A program made the translations under genes and the position numbers. Shown one piece after another: positions 22,401 to 33,184 of a stretch of DNA of 64,000 bases (positions within the stretch are counted from its first letter, which is position 1; the number at the start of each line of letters is the position of its first letter). The stretch is from Phytopythium helicoides (lineage: Eukaryota > Oomycota > Peronosporomycetes > Pythiales > Pythiaceae), in the NCBI GenBank assembly GCA_024867545.1, contig JANFNE010000001.1, positions 558,001 through 622,000 of the forward strand, given 5' to 3'. Under the pieces are notes generated by a model. That model worked only from the letters and a program-made list of their open reading frames with translations, had not been told where the DNA came from and made no database searches.

Positions 22401-23629
22401 AACGCAGGCATCACGTTCACGTGGTCGGTCACATGACTCACGAGAACAGGTGGCACCGGTGCATCCACACTCGAGATAATCTCCCAGTGACGCTGCGACT
22501 GCTTGAACCTCTCCGCGAGCTCAGCGGCACGACGAGGAGCATTCACCCCATCCACCTCGTACTTGATCTGCTGCTCCGTACCAATGTCTAGCAAGAAGTC
22601 GGCGACATCCCGACCAGGAGGACAGACGAGACCGAGACTGGCAAAGTGGTCGACAGCCTGATCAGGCGGACCGTAATACACAACGTGTCCGTCGATGAGC
22701 AAGATGACGTCGTCGAAGAGGTTGAAGACCTCTGGCGCCGGTTGCAAGAGCGCGATGGCGATGGTCTTGCGCAGCTTCTTGGCGATGCTTCGCTGCGCGT
22801 TGACAATGTCGAAGGTGGTGGCACTGTCGAGACCCGTGCTGATCTCGTCCATGAGCGCAACATACTTGAGTCCGAACTCCATCTCTCCCATAGTGACACG
22901 CTTGCGCTCTCCTCCCGACACACCTCGCAGCATGGCATCTCCCACGACGGTGTTCTTGCACTTCTCGAGTCCGAGCTGCTCGATGATGATATCCGGGTAA
23001 TGCTGGAAGAGCTCCGTGGCGGCGTCCAGTGCGGCCTTGTTTTCTTCGGGAGTCCCCTTGGTGAGCAGCTCTTCTCCACGGCGCACGAGCTCACCTCCCG
23101 TGAAGGCGTGTGCAAACTCGAGCGTCTCCTTGACGGTGAGTGTCGGGAAGTGGTTGTCTCTCTGGGTGACGTAGCTGACGAACTGCGGCAGACGCTGCTT
23201 GAGGTCTGTCTGCGGCACGCCGTTGTAAGTGACGGCACCGTCGAGCGTGACATTCTTGTCCATGGGGAATCTCCCGCTGAGAAGCTTCATGAGGGAGGAC
23301 TTGCCGGATCCCGGCTGTCCGAGGATGAGGGTCATGGATCCGGGTTTGAGCACGCCGCTGACGTTTCGGAGAATGTGTTTCTTGACGACGGAGGATTTGG
23401 TCGGCATGAATGCCTTCTTGAGGACGTTGGGGATGGTGGGGAGTTCGAACGCGTCGTCGTTGGAGAGCACCTTGACGTCTGCGGAGATGGATATGTTGTC
23501 GAATCGGACCTCCATTTGTGGGAGTTGTTTCCCCATGGCAGCCTCGAGTTTTGACGCGAGGTGATCGTGGAAGCCTTGAAGGTCCTCAGCCAGCTCATTG
23601 AGTGGTGTGTTTAAGGAATTGGCAGCCAT
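19445..23629 (-). CDS. PDR/ABCG full-size transporter 2
   Basis: A 1394-residue paralogue of transporter 1 with identical Walker A, signature and Walker B motifs in both halves. It is almost identical to copy 1 over NBD1, NBD2 and most of TMD2. The exception is a patch in TMD1 (about 21855-22235) reading GFVSSASSFILFLIILTLSN, where copies 1 and 3 read GFDSSVQSFVLFLVVLVLCN; the same patch occurs in transporter 4. It also has a small change in the linker before NBD2 (STDAASAAIP against STDSGSAAIP) and KQRRANFY instead of KQRGANFY. The start is the ATG at 23629 (MAANSL), downstream of the initiator at 23712-23728. The upstream in-frame codons begin with TTG only. Confidence 0.95.
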   Translation of the reverse strand: MAANSLNTPLNELAEDLQGFHDHLASKLEAAMGKQLPQMEVRFDNISISADVKVLSNDDAFELPTIPNVLKKAFMPTKSSVVKKHILRNVSGVLKPGSMTLILGQPGSGKSSLMKLLSGRFPMDKNVTLDGAVTYNGVPQTDLKQRLPQFVSYVTQRDNHFPTLTVKETLEFAHAFTGGELVRRGEELLTKGTPEENKAALDAATELFQHYPDIIIEQLGLEKCKNTVVGDAMLRGVSGGERKRVTMGEMEFGLKYVALMDEISTGLDSATTFDIVNAQRSIAKKLRKTIAIALLQPAPEVFNLFDDVILLIDGHVVYYGPPDQAVDHFASLGLVCPPGRDVADFLLDIGTEQQIKYEVDGVNAPRRAAELAERFKQSQRHWEIISSVDAPVPPVLVSHVTDHVNVMPAFHQSVWESTLTLLKRQGMLAWRDSAFITGRAVMTIVMGLLYSSTYYQFNPTDVQVVLGVVFSSAVFISVSQMSQVPAFMSAREVFYKQRRANFYRTSSYVFATTMSQIPLAVVESVVFGSLVYWMCGFVSSASSFILFLIILTLSNVMMGVWFFFVAMISPNIYLANPLSSISTVLFIVFSGFIVLKGQIPDYLIEFHWISPISWAFRAIAVIQYRSDTFDVCVYDGIDYCQQFGTTAGVYYLDIFDIPSDKSWIALGIVYLVAALVLFMALSMLALEYCRYESPEGVVTPTNDISDVSANATPNNNKPDSYAMLETPRTSSTDAASAAIPTATAVALSTAVNVIDVPRSTSVVPITLAFQDLWYTVPLPSNPKETIDLLKGVSGYALPGTLTALMGSTGAGKTTLMDVIAGRKTGGQIQGKIFLNGYEASDLAIRRATGYCEQMDVHSESTTIREALVFSAFLRQDSSVPASAKYETVNEVLDLLDLTSIADKIVRGSSVEQMKRLSIAVELSAQPSVLFLDEPTSGLDARSAKIVMDGVRKVANTGRTVVCTIHQPSSEVFALFDNLLLLKRGGQMVFFGDLGGDDSKKLVQYFEAMPGTSPLRPGANPANWMLECIGAGVGGAGAAPVATSGAEALESDYFVEYFNASSEKQALDETLVNGDGITRPSPNSQQLEFTQKRAADSATQFRLVVGRFMRMYWRTPSYTITGAALAVVLALLFGIIFVDAEYTSYQGLNSGMGMLFMTVLFNGFVTLNGVIPLVSRDRAAYYRERASQTYSAVWYFVGSTIAEIPYTLVGLLLFTVVFFNMVGFSGFGNGVLFWLNYVLFILQQAYLGQMWAFLMPSEEVAIVMGLLLNNILYIYTGFSPPYSALPSGYKWLYYANPMRYSLAVAGALAFADCSTTPVFNEATGVFENVGSELGCQPLEGAPVSVGNVTVKFYTEDVFGMKHDEIAQNFGITVAFIVLFRVLGLLALRFVNHQKK

Positions 23630-23711
23630 GGGCGCTTGGTGCTGTTGGTTGCTACTTTTGTCGTGTTGTCTGGGATTCAAGAGGTGTTGTTGATGTATCT
23701 GCGAGGTCTCC

Positions 23712-23728
23712 GGTGAATTGGAGAATGA
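23712..23728 (-). promoter_or_regulatory. Oomycete initiator-like core promoter of transporter 2
   Basis: Same TCATTCTCCAATTCACC as copy 1, 83-99 bp before the ATG. A CCAAT box (ggccaatcag) lies at about 23862 on the plus strand. Confidence 0.75.
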
Positions 23729-23776
23729 ACTGTCCTGGTTGTAAATGGGCGGATTGGTCGACTGGTGTCACATCGC

Positions 23777-25318
23777 GGGTTCTCCTCGATAATGTCGGGA
23801 GCCGCGACAACACATGGTGCCTGTCATCAACGGCATAATCGGCGATACAACCTCATTGCTCTGGCCAATCAGCGTGATGGGAATTGCATCAACATACGCG
23901 AGATTATGCATTGCAGAACCAGGGGCCACATGTTCAATAGAGCACTTAGTCAAAACGCGAGGTGCAGCGCAATACACGTCGAGACGGTAACTCAGCACAG
24001 ACATCGTTTTTCCTCTGCAATAGCATTTATCTCAGCAATTATTCATTCCGGATCGCGAGTCCAAATTCCACCGATAGTAAGATGCCCTGCATAATACGTT
24101 GAAACTTCCATAAATTATCGATATATAAATATACAGTATCTTGATGCGATACCCTAACTGTACCTTCCAGTTACCAGACATATATAATTGAATCAAAAAT
24201 ATCAATATACTGAGGTTGAATGTGCTCTTCAACGCCCCACAATAAAAATACCGCCAAAACCGATGCGGTGTCGTTAATGCGCTCGATACCAATGGCATTT
24301 ACCTGCTCGACATGGAGTGCACCTGTCCACGTTGCCACAAGGTGTTACACAGCTCCCTTGCCCGCCACCAGAAAAGCGGTGCCTGCGAGCGCTACGCCAA
24401 CCGCGATCAGTCCGGACAACTGGCTAGGGACCGGCGGAACGAGCGACGCCGTGCTGTGTACAGAAGAACGCACCACCCTCCACGTCTGACAGATCAATTC
24501 GACTCTCAATCCATCGACCTCAAATGAATTGGCATGCAGACCATATATCGAAATCACGACATCGTTCTTGTCTACGGGGCGAACATCTGAATTTCAGCTG
24601 TTTACCACTTCTGGCTGCAATTTGAAGCATCTTCTTGTCATCGTTTTACACCCCCTCCGGAAAAGAACGGGACGAACATCGAATTTTCGCTAATCTATCG
24701 AGATTTCTGTGTCTATTTCCTTGTGCAGTACCAATTTCGTCCAATGAATGTAATTCTCAAAATGGCACAACTACTGTATTTGTATACAATTACCAAGTGA
24801 CTAGAACAATTACTATCGTCAAGCGAAAAACTATAAATGGGCTAAAGTCGCTATCAAATACTCGGAGCCAATTGTTCAGTCCCGAATTTCGATGAGAGTT
24901 CGGGATTGCTTAGGTCGCCTAATGCAGAGAAATTGTTATCACCTCGTATGAAGTGGCCGGGGCACACAAATCCTGAGCGTAACAGGCTATCAACAAGCTA
25001 CACTGCATGCATCATTGCACATGAACTATGCATTGCTTGGCAATTTAGGGCGCCCCACAGCACAGCACACCTGCTGGCACTAGCCGAATGCATCACGCTG
25101 CACAAAGGCCGAGCACCAGCCGACGCTTTGCTTAGCGTGTTGAACACCGTACGGCTCCTACGTCCTTCCTCTTGAAAAGTCGCGTGGTCGAGGTTGACTG
25201 CGAAGTTGACGCTGGAGGATCTTGAGCATGTTCTCGGAGACGCTCGCATCACGATTCATACTCATACTAAGGCAGCCATTGGTTTCACAATGGAGTACGC
25301 TTGTTGGCGCGTTTAATA
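23777..25318. other. Region without recognisable genes
   Basis: Upstream region of transporter 2 followed by AT-richer DNA (24050-24250 and 24550-24900). Only short ORFs without family features are present. No repeat could be resolved. Confidence 0.5.
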
Positions 25319-26060
25319 TTACCCTTGCATAAGCGCATGCTGAACTGGTAACTCAATTCTCGGCAGCATCTCGAATGCAGCCTGCTTGTCATATATGTGT
25401 CGATCAGGGCCGCCGTATAGTTTCGCTTCAGCTCTCGTTCCAGCTACCGGTGCCTTCTGAATCCCTAGGACCCTCCCAGTGGTGTCGTTATTGCTCCAGC
25501 TCCCGAGGCCTACGACAGTCCGCTGCCCTGCCTGCTCAGTCAGCACCAGACACAATGCCTTCTTCGCGGAGCAGCAGATTGAGCAGAAGGAGCGCTCCAG
25601 CAACCTGTTGACTGAGTTCCGCAGTCCGTTCGCGCTGCTGGTGGTGCTCTGCGCGGAACCGAACATTCCGCTCGCACAGCAAGTGATGCAGTCTTTTTGA
25701 TCGGCATGTTGTGCACGGCTTCTAAAACAGCCACGTCCTGTTCCTGCCACACCCATCTCTTTATCTCATCTTCTGGCAGCTGGTTGGTTGTCACAAAGAG
25801 ATCTCTGTACCCTGGGTCCAGGTCCCTCATAACCAGGGGCTAGTAGCAACTGCGAATCTAGTGCTGCACATAACTACCACATCGATTCGATACAGTAGTG
25901 ACTACGATACTTTTCTTGGTTCCTTGAGGGAGTAGTTCCATTCGAAAATAGCAATCGCCAACTCTGCCTGTGATATAGTGACTGAACAAAATATAGGCGT
26001 ATCGAACCCCCCTCACGTTGTGTTCCCTTTTGGCAAGGTTCTTTCCCTATAAGCCGGGTT
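25319..26060 (-). pseudogene. Gag-like leader and ORF remnant
   Basis: From 25830 the minus strand reads MRDLDPGYRDLF, DEIKRWVWQEQDVAVLEAV, then shifts frame into CERNVRFRAEHHQQRERTAE and LLLNLLLREEG, a charged coiled-coil-like stretch similar to CEERKRFITRRADQAG of the ORF at 6.5-7.7 kb. The upstream leader at about 26010 shares acaacgtgagggg with that of the other ORF (about 7560). I infer a second, shorter copy of the same LTR-element Gag. No zinc knuckle is seen. Confidence 0.35.
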
Positions 26061-26640
26061 GCACACGTATGAACAGGGTTCAACAAGCAACACACACACC
26101 GCTCCGCTGGCTACGAGCAAGCCAGCGAGCTGCACTCGCACTCTCCGTGCCCTCAGCTAGCGAGCTGACGACGTGCACAAGGCACTACACGGCGGCTGAC
26201 GGACCGAGATCCCTCAGCCGAAGGGTCTTTCACCGCACTAAAGGCGGCTCGGCCCACACACAGGGCCACCAAGCACTCCAAACTCTTGGCCTGACCTTGG
26301 GCGCAACCACGACACTCAATGTGCGTCGGTGCAGCCGGCGGTCATATCCAGCCCACACCCACGACTCACCTTGCGCAGATGCTTGCGTCGGACTTGGAAA
26401 ATTCCGCTCTGTATTTGTTACTTTATAGCTTCATCATCTTCTTACTGTCTCCTATACAATATGCAAGTATAAAAATCCTACTTCCGCTGAGCAGTCGCGT
26501 CCGACCAGCAGCGGTGCCTCTTCATCTGTCCCTTGGGCCGTTTGACTGGCCTTTGTATGGGCAGCTTGGGCGACCTTCCTGCCACCGCCCGCTCACCCGG
26601 CCAGACTTTCGCCACAGACCACTTGTCACAGTCGGCGGTA
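26061..26640. other. Region without recognisable genes
   Basis: GC-rich sequence with overlapping short frames. No domain, promoter or repeat is recognised. Confidence 0.5.
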
Positions 26641-26658
26641 CACGCTTGTCCACAGTCC

Positions 26659-26800
26659 AGTGTACCTAGCTACGGGCACTGCCTAGGCGCCACCGTCCGG
26701 GGTACACACCCACCACCGGCCAGTGTGCCCGTCTACTGGCACTGCCGACCGTCACCTTCTGAGGGTACATACCCGCCACCGGCTGGTGTGCCCAAGCCTC
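26659..26800 (+). repeat. 63-bp minisatellite, two units plus a partial one
   Basis: Units 26659-26721 and 26722-26784 align end to end without gaps (both have agtgt, ggcactgcc, gggtaca and cgccaccgg-type words), and a third begins at 26785. 63 bp is a multiple of three, and the plus-strand frame through it stays open, giving a 21-residue repeat with PPPA(S/G)VP. Whether it is translated is unknown. Confidence 0.85.
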
Positions 26801-27241
26801 CCAACGACACTCGGACAACCCATGGGTGCTTTGGCCAGAAGTGTAAATAGTTTCCCCCCGACGCAGGAGCGCCCGCCTGATAGCCTCGGCGCTTGGTCAT
26901 AATTGCAATTTCTTCGGGCGCCTGTCCAGCCGGCCGCTAAATAGACCAAGATCTTGGTCAGAATTGAAATTTGCTTCACCACAGAAGTTTCTGGCGTGCG
27001 TGGTAAATAAATAGGCGGGCAGCTGGCGGTGGCGCGGAGGGCGTCCCTACCGCCAACGAGTGTCCAAGTTGAGTTATCGGCGTGCTGTGTGAGAGCGAAG
27101 CAGTCGGCCGAGCTATAGGATTGGGAACGATCCCCCGACTGGTCTGGACGATCGATATGAAGCATCACTAGACACTAGACGGGTGTTTCTCCACCCCTCA
27201 ACGATCAATACACGTCTTTCTCTTCTCTCTAGCCCTCAACA

Positions 27242-27253
27242 GGTTATGAGCCC
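27242..27253 (+). promoter_or_regulatory. Primer-binding site for a half initiator-tRNA-Met
   Basis: GGTTATGAGCCC is the complement of the anticodon-loop region (GGGCTCATAACC) of initiator tRNA-Met, the half-tRNA primer used by many Ty1/copia elements. It follows cctcaaca, a plausible LTR 3' end in CA. The ATG inside it (27246) is the likely gag start. Confidence 0.65.
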
Positions 27254-28270
27254 AAGTCAAGCTTCTAGCGGTGAGTTTCCCCGTCTTACGGGCGAAGGTA
27301 ACTTCGATATTTGGAATATCTGTGTCTTCGTCGCGCTCGATCGCAAGCACCTTCTGGGTTTTGTCACGGAGAAAGACTACAACCGCATCCCCGACGATTA
27401 AGATGGTCAAGTTGATAAAGGAAGCGATGTATCCGACGTCAAGCTCCATGAACCTCTCCCGGCTCCTCGTGAAGATGGCGATGATAACGATGATGACGAT
27501 GACCAAGGCTCCTCTTCAAACAGCGACAACGTCCTCAAGTCGTACTCTGGCACGGAAGAGGATTCTTTCAGCTTAAAAGCGGGGAACCTTCCCGTCACCA
27601 CCTCCTTTTGCGATCGTGCTGGGGCACATGCACGCTAAATTCACTCAATATCATCAACTCCTCCACCCACCATTTACCAACTTCGTGGCCTGGAAGCCAA
27701 GATCAAGACGTTTCTGATGAAGGCGATGGAAAACACGAATATCCATCTCATAGAAAACCTGGTCACCTCCTACGACATCTTTACTGCGATCTGCAAGATG
27801 TACGAGGGTGCAGCCTTCTATGGTGACCCCCTACTTGATCCAGCATATCTTGATGGCAATCAAGTATGAAGATTATTTCTTCTTCAAGCTGGGGAATGTG
27901 ATAAAAGCCGCACCTATTGAGTCTGTCATCACGGATGGTCAGCGAACTCTGTATATGTTTCACACGATGCCACCCTCGTGGAAGGATAATCTCAAAAAGA
28001 GTATTGAGGCGAAAGTTCGCGAGATCCAAGCTCAAGACAGATATCCCCTCTATAGACGGACCCCCGAGTCAGCTGAGACGAAACGTGAAACAGCACTGGC
28101 TGCTACTAATGCGGAGACCACATTTCCAGCTGTTGCTCCTCAACAAATAAAGACCTGCTCCTGCTGTGGTCGACAACGACAGACTATTCGCCTGTGCCAT
28201 AAACTCCAACAGGACTTGTGTGATGGTATGGTCGAGCCTACCTTACTCTCGGCAAATTTTACTTTCTGAG
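27246..28270 (+). pseudogene. Ty1/copia Gag, broken
   Basis: From the ATG at 27246 it reads GEFPRLTGEGNFDIWN and DRKHLLGFVTEKDYN, the copia Gag N-terminus, then a stop at 27399-27401, and goes on in the same frame with an acidic stretch (EDGDDNDDDDDQGSSS). A further shift leads to MENTNIHLIENLVTSYDIF, CKMYEGAAFYGDP and LIQHILMAIKYE (UBN2-type core), SMPPSWKDNL-like HTMPPSWKDNLKKSIEAK and a zinc-knuckle-like CSCCGRQRQTIRLCHK. No pol follows, so the element is truncated. The gag has at least one stop and two frame changes. Confidence 0.8.
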
Positions 28271-28894
28271 GAAATGTTGGAGACAGTACTCAACAATACC
28301 GCCTCTATGACCGCCCCCAACAACCCCTCATGACGGACGGTCGGCACTTTTCCCGGAACTGAGGCAGCCGTGATCAGGGTCGATTAACCTCGTTCTGTCG
28401 TGAAGGAAATCAACGCAATGGTGATCGTGTCCACCGCAAAGGCGATAATGCCCATCGCTGGTCACCAATCAATTCTATACTGGCCGCAGTGATGACTTAG
28501 CCATTATTACTCTCGTCTGATGCAGGATCTGACTAGGCCACGTTCTATCCGCGATATATCGGTCAATTCAATATCATCCTGTGATGTTACGGCGCCTTCT
28601 TGACGGGTCGATAGGCGAGCTGGGCGAGTGTTCTCCGCCCCGGGGGAGTAATCTCACCCCACTCGCAGCGAGCTTGAGCTTGGTCTTGACTTGAACGCTT
28701 GACTTGGGCCCGCTCGGTCAGTACCGGAGCTTTGTGATCCCCGTTGGTTGCTGTCCGGGGGACCGGGAGCTCTAAATGCACAAGTGGTTATTGAAGTGCG
28801 GTATGTTGGCGTTATGATGCAGCACCTCATTCTCCTGAGACTTATGTCAATTTTTCTCGAAGTACTCAAAGAACCGCAGATGTCACGTAGCGTC
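28271..28894. other. Region without recognisable genes
   Basis: Sequence after the copia gag. I find no copia protease or integrase and no convincing 3' LTR. Confidence 0.5.
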
Positions 28895-29490
28895 TCATGG
28901 TGCTTGTTGTATGTAGCCTGTCTGGGATGCAGCGTATACCATCTTAAGGATGGCAAAATCAACCAAGCTGGGCTTGGCGTCTTTGAAAGCGATTCGGCCA
29001 AAGTCGGGCTTGGAGCGCTTTTCCTTGAGCCACTTGATCACATGAAATGGCAAATCACAACCCGCGTTTAAGGAAAGGCTGACTCGAGCACACAAATCTC
29101 GTTCAAATCTTTATCGACTAAAATCATCCGAATGAGGTTATTGTTGTCGAAATCGGCGCGCTTGAAATGAGCGAGAGAACGCTGCATGTGCCAATCACAA
29201 TTGGACTCAAGAAGCGACTGCTGCAGCAAAACACCACCTCCATACTCGTTTTTCGCCATGATAGTCATCATCGGTACAGTAGTTTTAGTTATGCCTGGAG
29301 CAAGATGAAATCTGGTCAGATACTGGACAAGTCCTGGATGGGTCATGAACAACGAGCTCCAACAATTCTTGTCTGTTCGTTATTATTAGTGCAATGAACC
29401 ATCGGCAGCTCCGAAAATTGACTGAACATATTTTGCATGTGCGCCGAGGTAATAGATACGATACCAGCGTCCCCATGTTCATTCACCAAA
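28895..29490 (-). pseudogene. ZSWIM/MULE-type transposase fragment
   Basis: On the minus strand the order HGDAGIVSITSAHMQNMF, ELPMVHCTNNN, LLQQSLLESNCDWHM, RMILVDKDLNEICVLE and then CHF / VIKWLKEKRSKP follows the ZSWIM3-like transposase core, in which (V/I)VDKD and CHFHVVKW are the conserved motifs. It is broken by a frameshift near 29390, a TAA right after LESAFP (about 29068) and a one-base deletion in CHFHVIKW (about 29048). The N- and C-terminal parts, including the SWIM finger, are missing. Confidence 0.75.
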
Positions 29491-29679
29491 AATGTAGCCA
29501 CGTTTTTGGGGCAGTCTGCCGCAAACCATGCTAACGCAGTTGCTGTCTTGTCACTATCGTTTGCGGTAGTGACCGCCGAGGAACAACCAGATTGCCGACA
29601 TCAGCCCGAAAGACACTCTGCTCGTGCTCATGCAAGTAGTCGTAGATCTTCGACCTTTTCGCCCCTCCAGTGATGCGGT

Positions 29680-29830
29680 GGAGTGGTCCTCCCGAAAACG
29701 GAGAGACCAGCCACCAGCGCGCCCGACACCGGCTGTCGGAGGGGTTACCCCGGTAGATGTAGGAAAGAGTCACGTTGTGTACCCGCCGGTGGGCGGTTGC
29801 GATCTTCACGGGTTCCGGTGACGCGTGTGA
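29680..29830 (+). repeat. Dispersed LTR-like repeat
   Basis: Matches 2145-2245 in the opposite orientation over about 100 bp (29717-29815), with an indel in the middle. It has no neighbouring retroelement genes, so it may be a solo fragment. Confidence 0.65.
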
Positions 29831-31125
29831 GGCAAGACTGAGGGGCTCGAAGCCGCGGCGTGGGTGCTCTTCACTCCGCGGTGGTGGGTTGTGCGGCGGT
29901 CGATAGGTGATCGGCGGCCGCTGCGCAGGATCCTAGTCCTGGCGCGCCAAAGGATAGATGTGGCTGGCGATCCTCGCCTGGCCACCCAAAGTGTAGTCCA
30001 AAGTCCTTTGTTGGTCTTCTAACCCTCTTATCGGGCGTGGAGTTAGGGGGAGCTGGCCGAGCAGAGGAGAACAAGGAAGACGTCTTGATGCCTCAAGGTG
30101 AATTCACGACTGACTGTTTACCTACATGTCTGTGCCTACCCATCCTTGTACCTGCTCCTGCACGCCTATGTTCCTGTTGTGTGTGAAGATCACCTGGTCC
30201 GAGTGGCGTAATCAATGCCGGGGCTGATGCTCGTGCCGTCATCAAGGCCCTCTCCTAAATTCCGATTCCAATTCCAGAGTTAGGGAACGGCTCCCACGCG
30301 ACTCAAACTACAGTACAGCCCCGTGAACCTCAAATCTCAAATGGGCCGTGGGAGCCAACAATCCGCCGACCGCCTTGCACGGAACAGAGAGCAAGTAGCA
30401 GGGTTTTCAGCACGACTCCATGGCCCTGAACGGGGCGTTCGACCGCGATCTCCTCGACCAGCCCTTCATCCTCCTCCATGTGGCTTGCTAGACCAGCACG
30501 ACGCACCACTGCCAGTGGCACCGGTGCGGCACCAGCCACTCACCGGCCCAGAGGTGAACCAGTGGTGGACCACAACTCACACTGACCTTGGAAAGATCCA
30601 TACCATGAAAATGCCAACCACAAAAGAGCGGCGCCAACATGTACCGGTATTAGCTGGTACACGTGGCAAAACAATGCAGTGATATGATTAGATGAATTAT
30701 CTCCAATCGAAAGTTGCGTGACCGAGAGGCGGTTTTCGCTCTCGGACGGCCACTCGCCAGCCGCCCTGCCTTCCAGCACTTCTGCGCGCTCCAACCTGTG
30801 CTGTGCCGCCATTCCTCGCCAACTCACCACTCCCCGCTGCGTCGTCGCTCCGCGTCGCGCCGCTCAACCACGCCACACCGCTGCTCCCCGCCGCACCGCT
30901 AGATCCCCCCCCCCGTGGATCCCCCCGTGCTGTTGGACGCCCTCAAGCCGCCCAACCACGTCGGGTTGCTGTCAGCCTAGGAGCTGCTGCTACGGTACGT
31001 CATTTGCGTTGCTCCTTGTTCACCTATGCTGATGTCCTCATGGTGAGGAACCTGAGCTTGCTCTAGTCGCTGGTTCGATTCCGGTCATCAACGTGCTTAA
31101 TTGATCAACGTTTAATGCATGCAAT
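29831..31125. other. Region without recognisable genes
   Basis: GC-rich, with overlapping open frames on both strands (for example plus-strand 30323-30682) but no family features. A run of ten C lies at about 30906-30915. Confidence 0.5.
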
Positions 31126-33184
31126 CTAGGGGCGTGCGAACTCGGGGAGCGCAGATGTTGGAGTTGGTTCGATGACGTCGCCTTCACTTCGACGCAGCTT
31201 CAGCGCGGCGATCAAGCTCTCCAACTTGCCAGCCTTCTCAAGATCGCGTAGAAGCTTTACAACCGGGCCAGTCGAAGCAGCGGTGGAGCCTTGTTCAGCG
31301 ACAAAGGCGAGGGTGTTACGTTCTGCCACCAGGCCAAGCGCACGCACTTCAGCTTTGAACGCTGGGGAGCTCGCATCGAGCTTGAATCCGCCAGGTAAGA
31401 AGAGCATCATGTATGCAACTGCGTATCGGTATTCAAACAGTTTGGTCTTACGAACTGATGATGATTCATAGGGACGCGGGCGATCAGCGAACCACTCGTA
31501 CCAAGCGTCTAACAGCGACTTAGGAGGCTGCTTTCGGATGCGCTTTGTCGGCTGAGCGCAGTGCGCGTCTATTGTCGAAGGTGGTAGCTGCATCGTGTCG
31601 TTAATACAGCGCGTGGACTTCCCTTCAAGTGCGTCAATCCGTTCTTCGAGTCTTGCCTGGCGTGAGTGGATCTCGTTGAGCTGGAGCGACTGTTTTTTTC
31701 ACAAGAACGATCGGCTCTGCGAGTTGGTCGGGTGACGCTGACGGTTTCTCTTCTGCAGGAAGCTCAAACGCGCTACTAATCGACACAGCCATTGCCAGCA
31801 GCTCTGCCTCGGACATCTGAAGAGCAGCAAGCATCTCGTTGACGCGGCAGATAAATGGACTCTCAGCTCGGTGGCGGCGCATCTCGGCGTAGTGCATAAT
31901 GAGTGTCGCAGTCAGCACTTCAAGGACGTGGTCGTCAACATTAGGGTTTGGAAATCCGCAGGCTGATGCAAATAGTGTGTGCTGCAGCTTCTCAGCGCGG
32001 ACTCGAGGAATCCCTTCGAGACAGCGCAAGTCTGGTAAGCGTGCACCAGCCTTTGGATTCCAGCCACTGAGCTGACGAGCTACTTGCTGATCTTCTTGTG
32101 TCGTGTTCAGCATGTAGCCGAATGCTTTGGTGACGCTCGAGGTGCTCCAGCCACTGCGATCGACAACCCACAGTGCGCTGAGCCGGTTGTCCGCATTGGC
32201 ATGCATGGCTCCGCCGCGACGGAACGAGTGCGAAGACAACCCGGTCGTCAGACCACCAGCTTGGGCGGCTGGTAGCTTGGCGACGGAGCCGAGCAGCCGG
32301 TTCACGTACGCCTGTGCTCCTGGCGCTGCGGCGCGTCCGCGCTGCTGCTGCTGGCCCACGTACGCCGCGCCGCCTTCTTCGAGGCCGTCCAGCAAGCTGA
32401 GTAGGTCGCTCTCGTCGCCGTTCGGCAGCTGCATTGCCTCTTGCTCTGGGAACTGCGGGAAAATCCTGCGTCCTGGAGTGGAGTGTATCGCGAGCGCCAC
32501 AGCCAGAGCATGCAGTGGGCATGTCAACATGTTATAAGGATCAGAAAATAAGGACACCCCTTGTTGTAGAGTTGTTTTCATGCGCCTAAATCTTAGAAAT
32601 ACCATTCCCCCTGGATACACACTGAGTTGACTTCGCTCTAATTGCTCAACGTCAGAGCTTCGGCCGTACAAGTACCACATCATCGTCACCAAGGCAGCAT
32701 CAAGGTAATCGGTAGACGATGAAGCATGCTCATAAAGACTAGATACAATGACCTTGAGGTCGGACTTTGTATACGGTGGAGCTTGCTTACCAGGAAGCTC
32801 GTTCGGTCGCCTTGAGCAGTACGACGAGAGCCTGGAGTCAAGTTTACGTAGTTTTTTCTCAGCGAGTAAAGCTTGTGCAGGATAAATGTCGACAAGCCAG
32901 TTTTTGACTTGGCCAAAGTAAGACAACACAGAGTTTCTAGCAAGCATTTCTCGATTCTTTCCTCCAACGGTGATCAATTGGATTCCGTATTTGTCCAGGA
33001 TAAAATGCAGCGTCTTACCAGTGCTGTCGCTTGAAATTCTTGCATGAACGTCGTCAATAGTGACTCCTTGCACCTCTAAAAACTTTTTGAACGATGCAAT
33101 GGCAGTGTTGCGAGCATTTACGCTGTTTGCAGGCAGCAGCGATGCAACCGACATGCTTTCCACCTCCTTCACTGAGGGATACAT
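31126..33184 (-). CDS. Crypton tyrosine recombinase, one frameshift
   Basis: The first 516 codons encode a tyrosine recombinase that would excise and integrate the element as a circle. The catalytic set is complete: R175 (YGRSSDV), K203 (RMKT), H319 and R322 (HSFRR), W346 (GW) and Y357 (FGYM). An N-terminal SAM-like arm-binding region precedes it (about 1-110). In a run of seven T at 31693-31699 (A7 in the gene) the frame moves by one base. The next frame continues with LNEIHSRQARLEERIDALEG (coiled coil) and a C-terminal domain with SLLDAWYEWF, placed and shaped like the GCR1_C DNA-binding domain of Cryptons, ending at 31126. Without the extra base the protein would have 685 residues. Either a real break or a homopolymer error. 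Start: ATG at 33184. Confidence 0.85.

Larger units (their letters stand above)
19228..23776 (-). repeat. Tandem duplication unit 2 (transporter plus flanks)
   Basis: Second copy of the unit at 14053-18592; see that entry for extent. The 5' breakpoint homology fades beyond the shared ggtgtcacatcgc. Confidence 0.9.

Noticed and set aside
29531..29809. 92-codon minus-strand ORF
   Set aside because: Most of it lies in the dispersed LTR-like repeat also found at 2.1-2.2 kb, in a different frame context.
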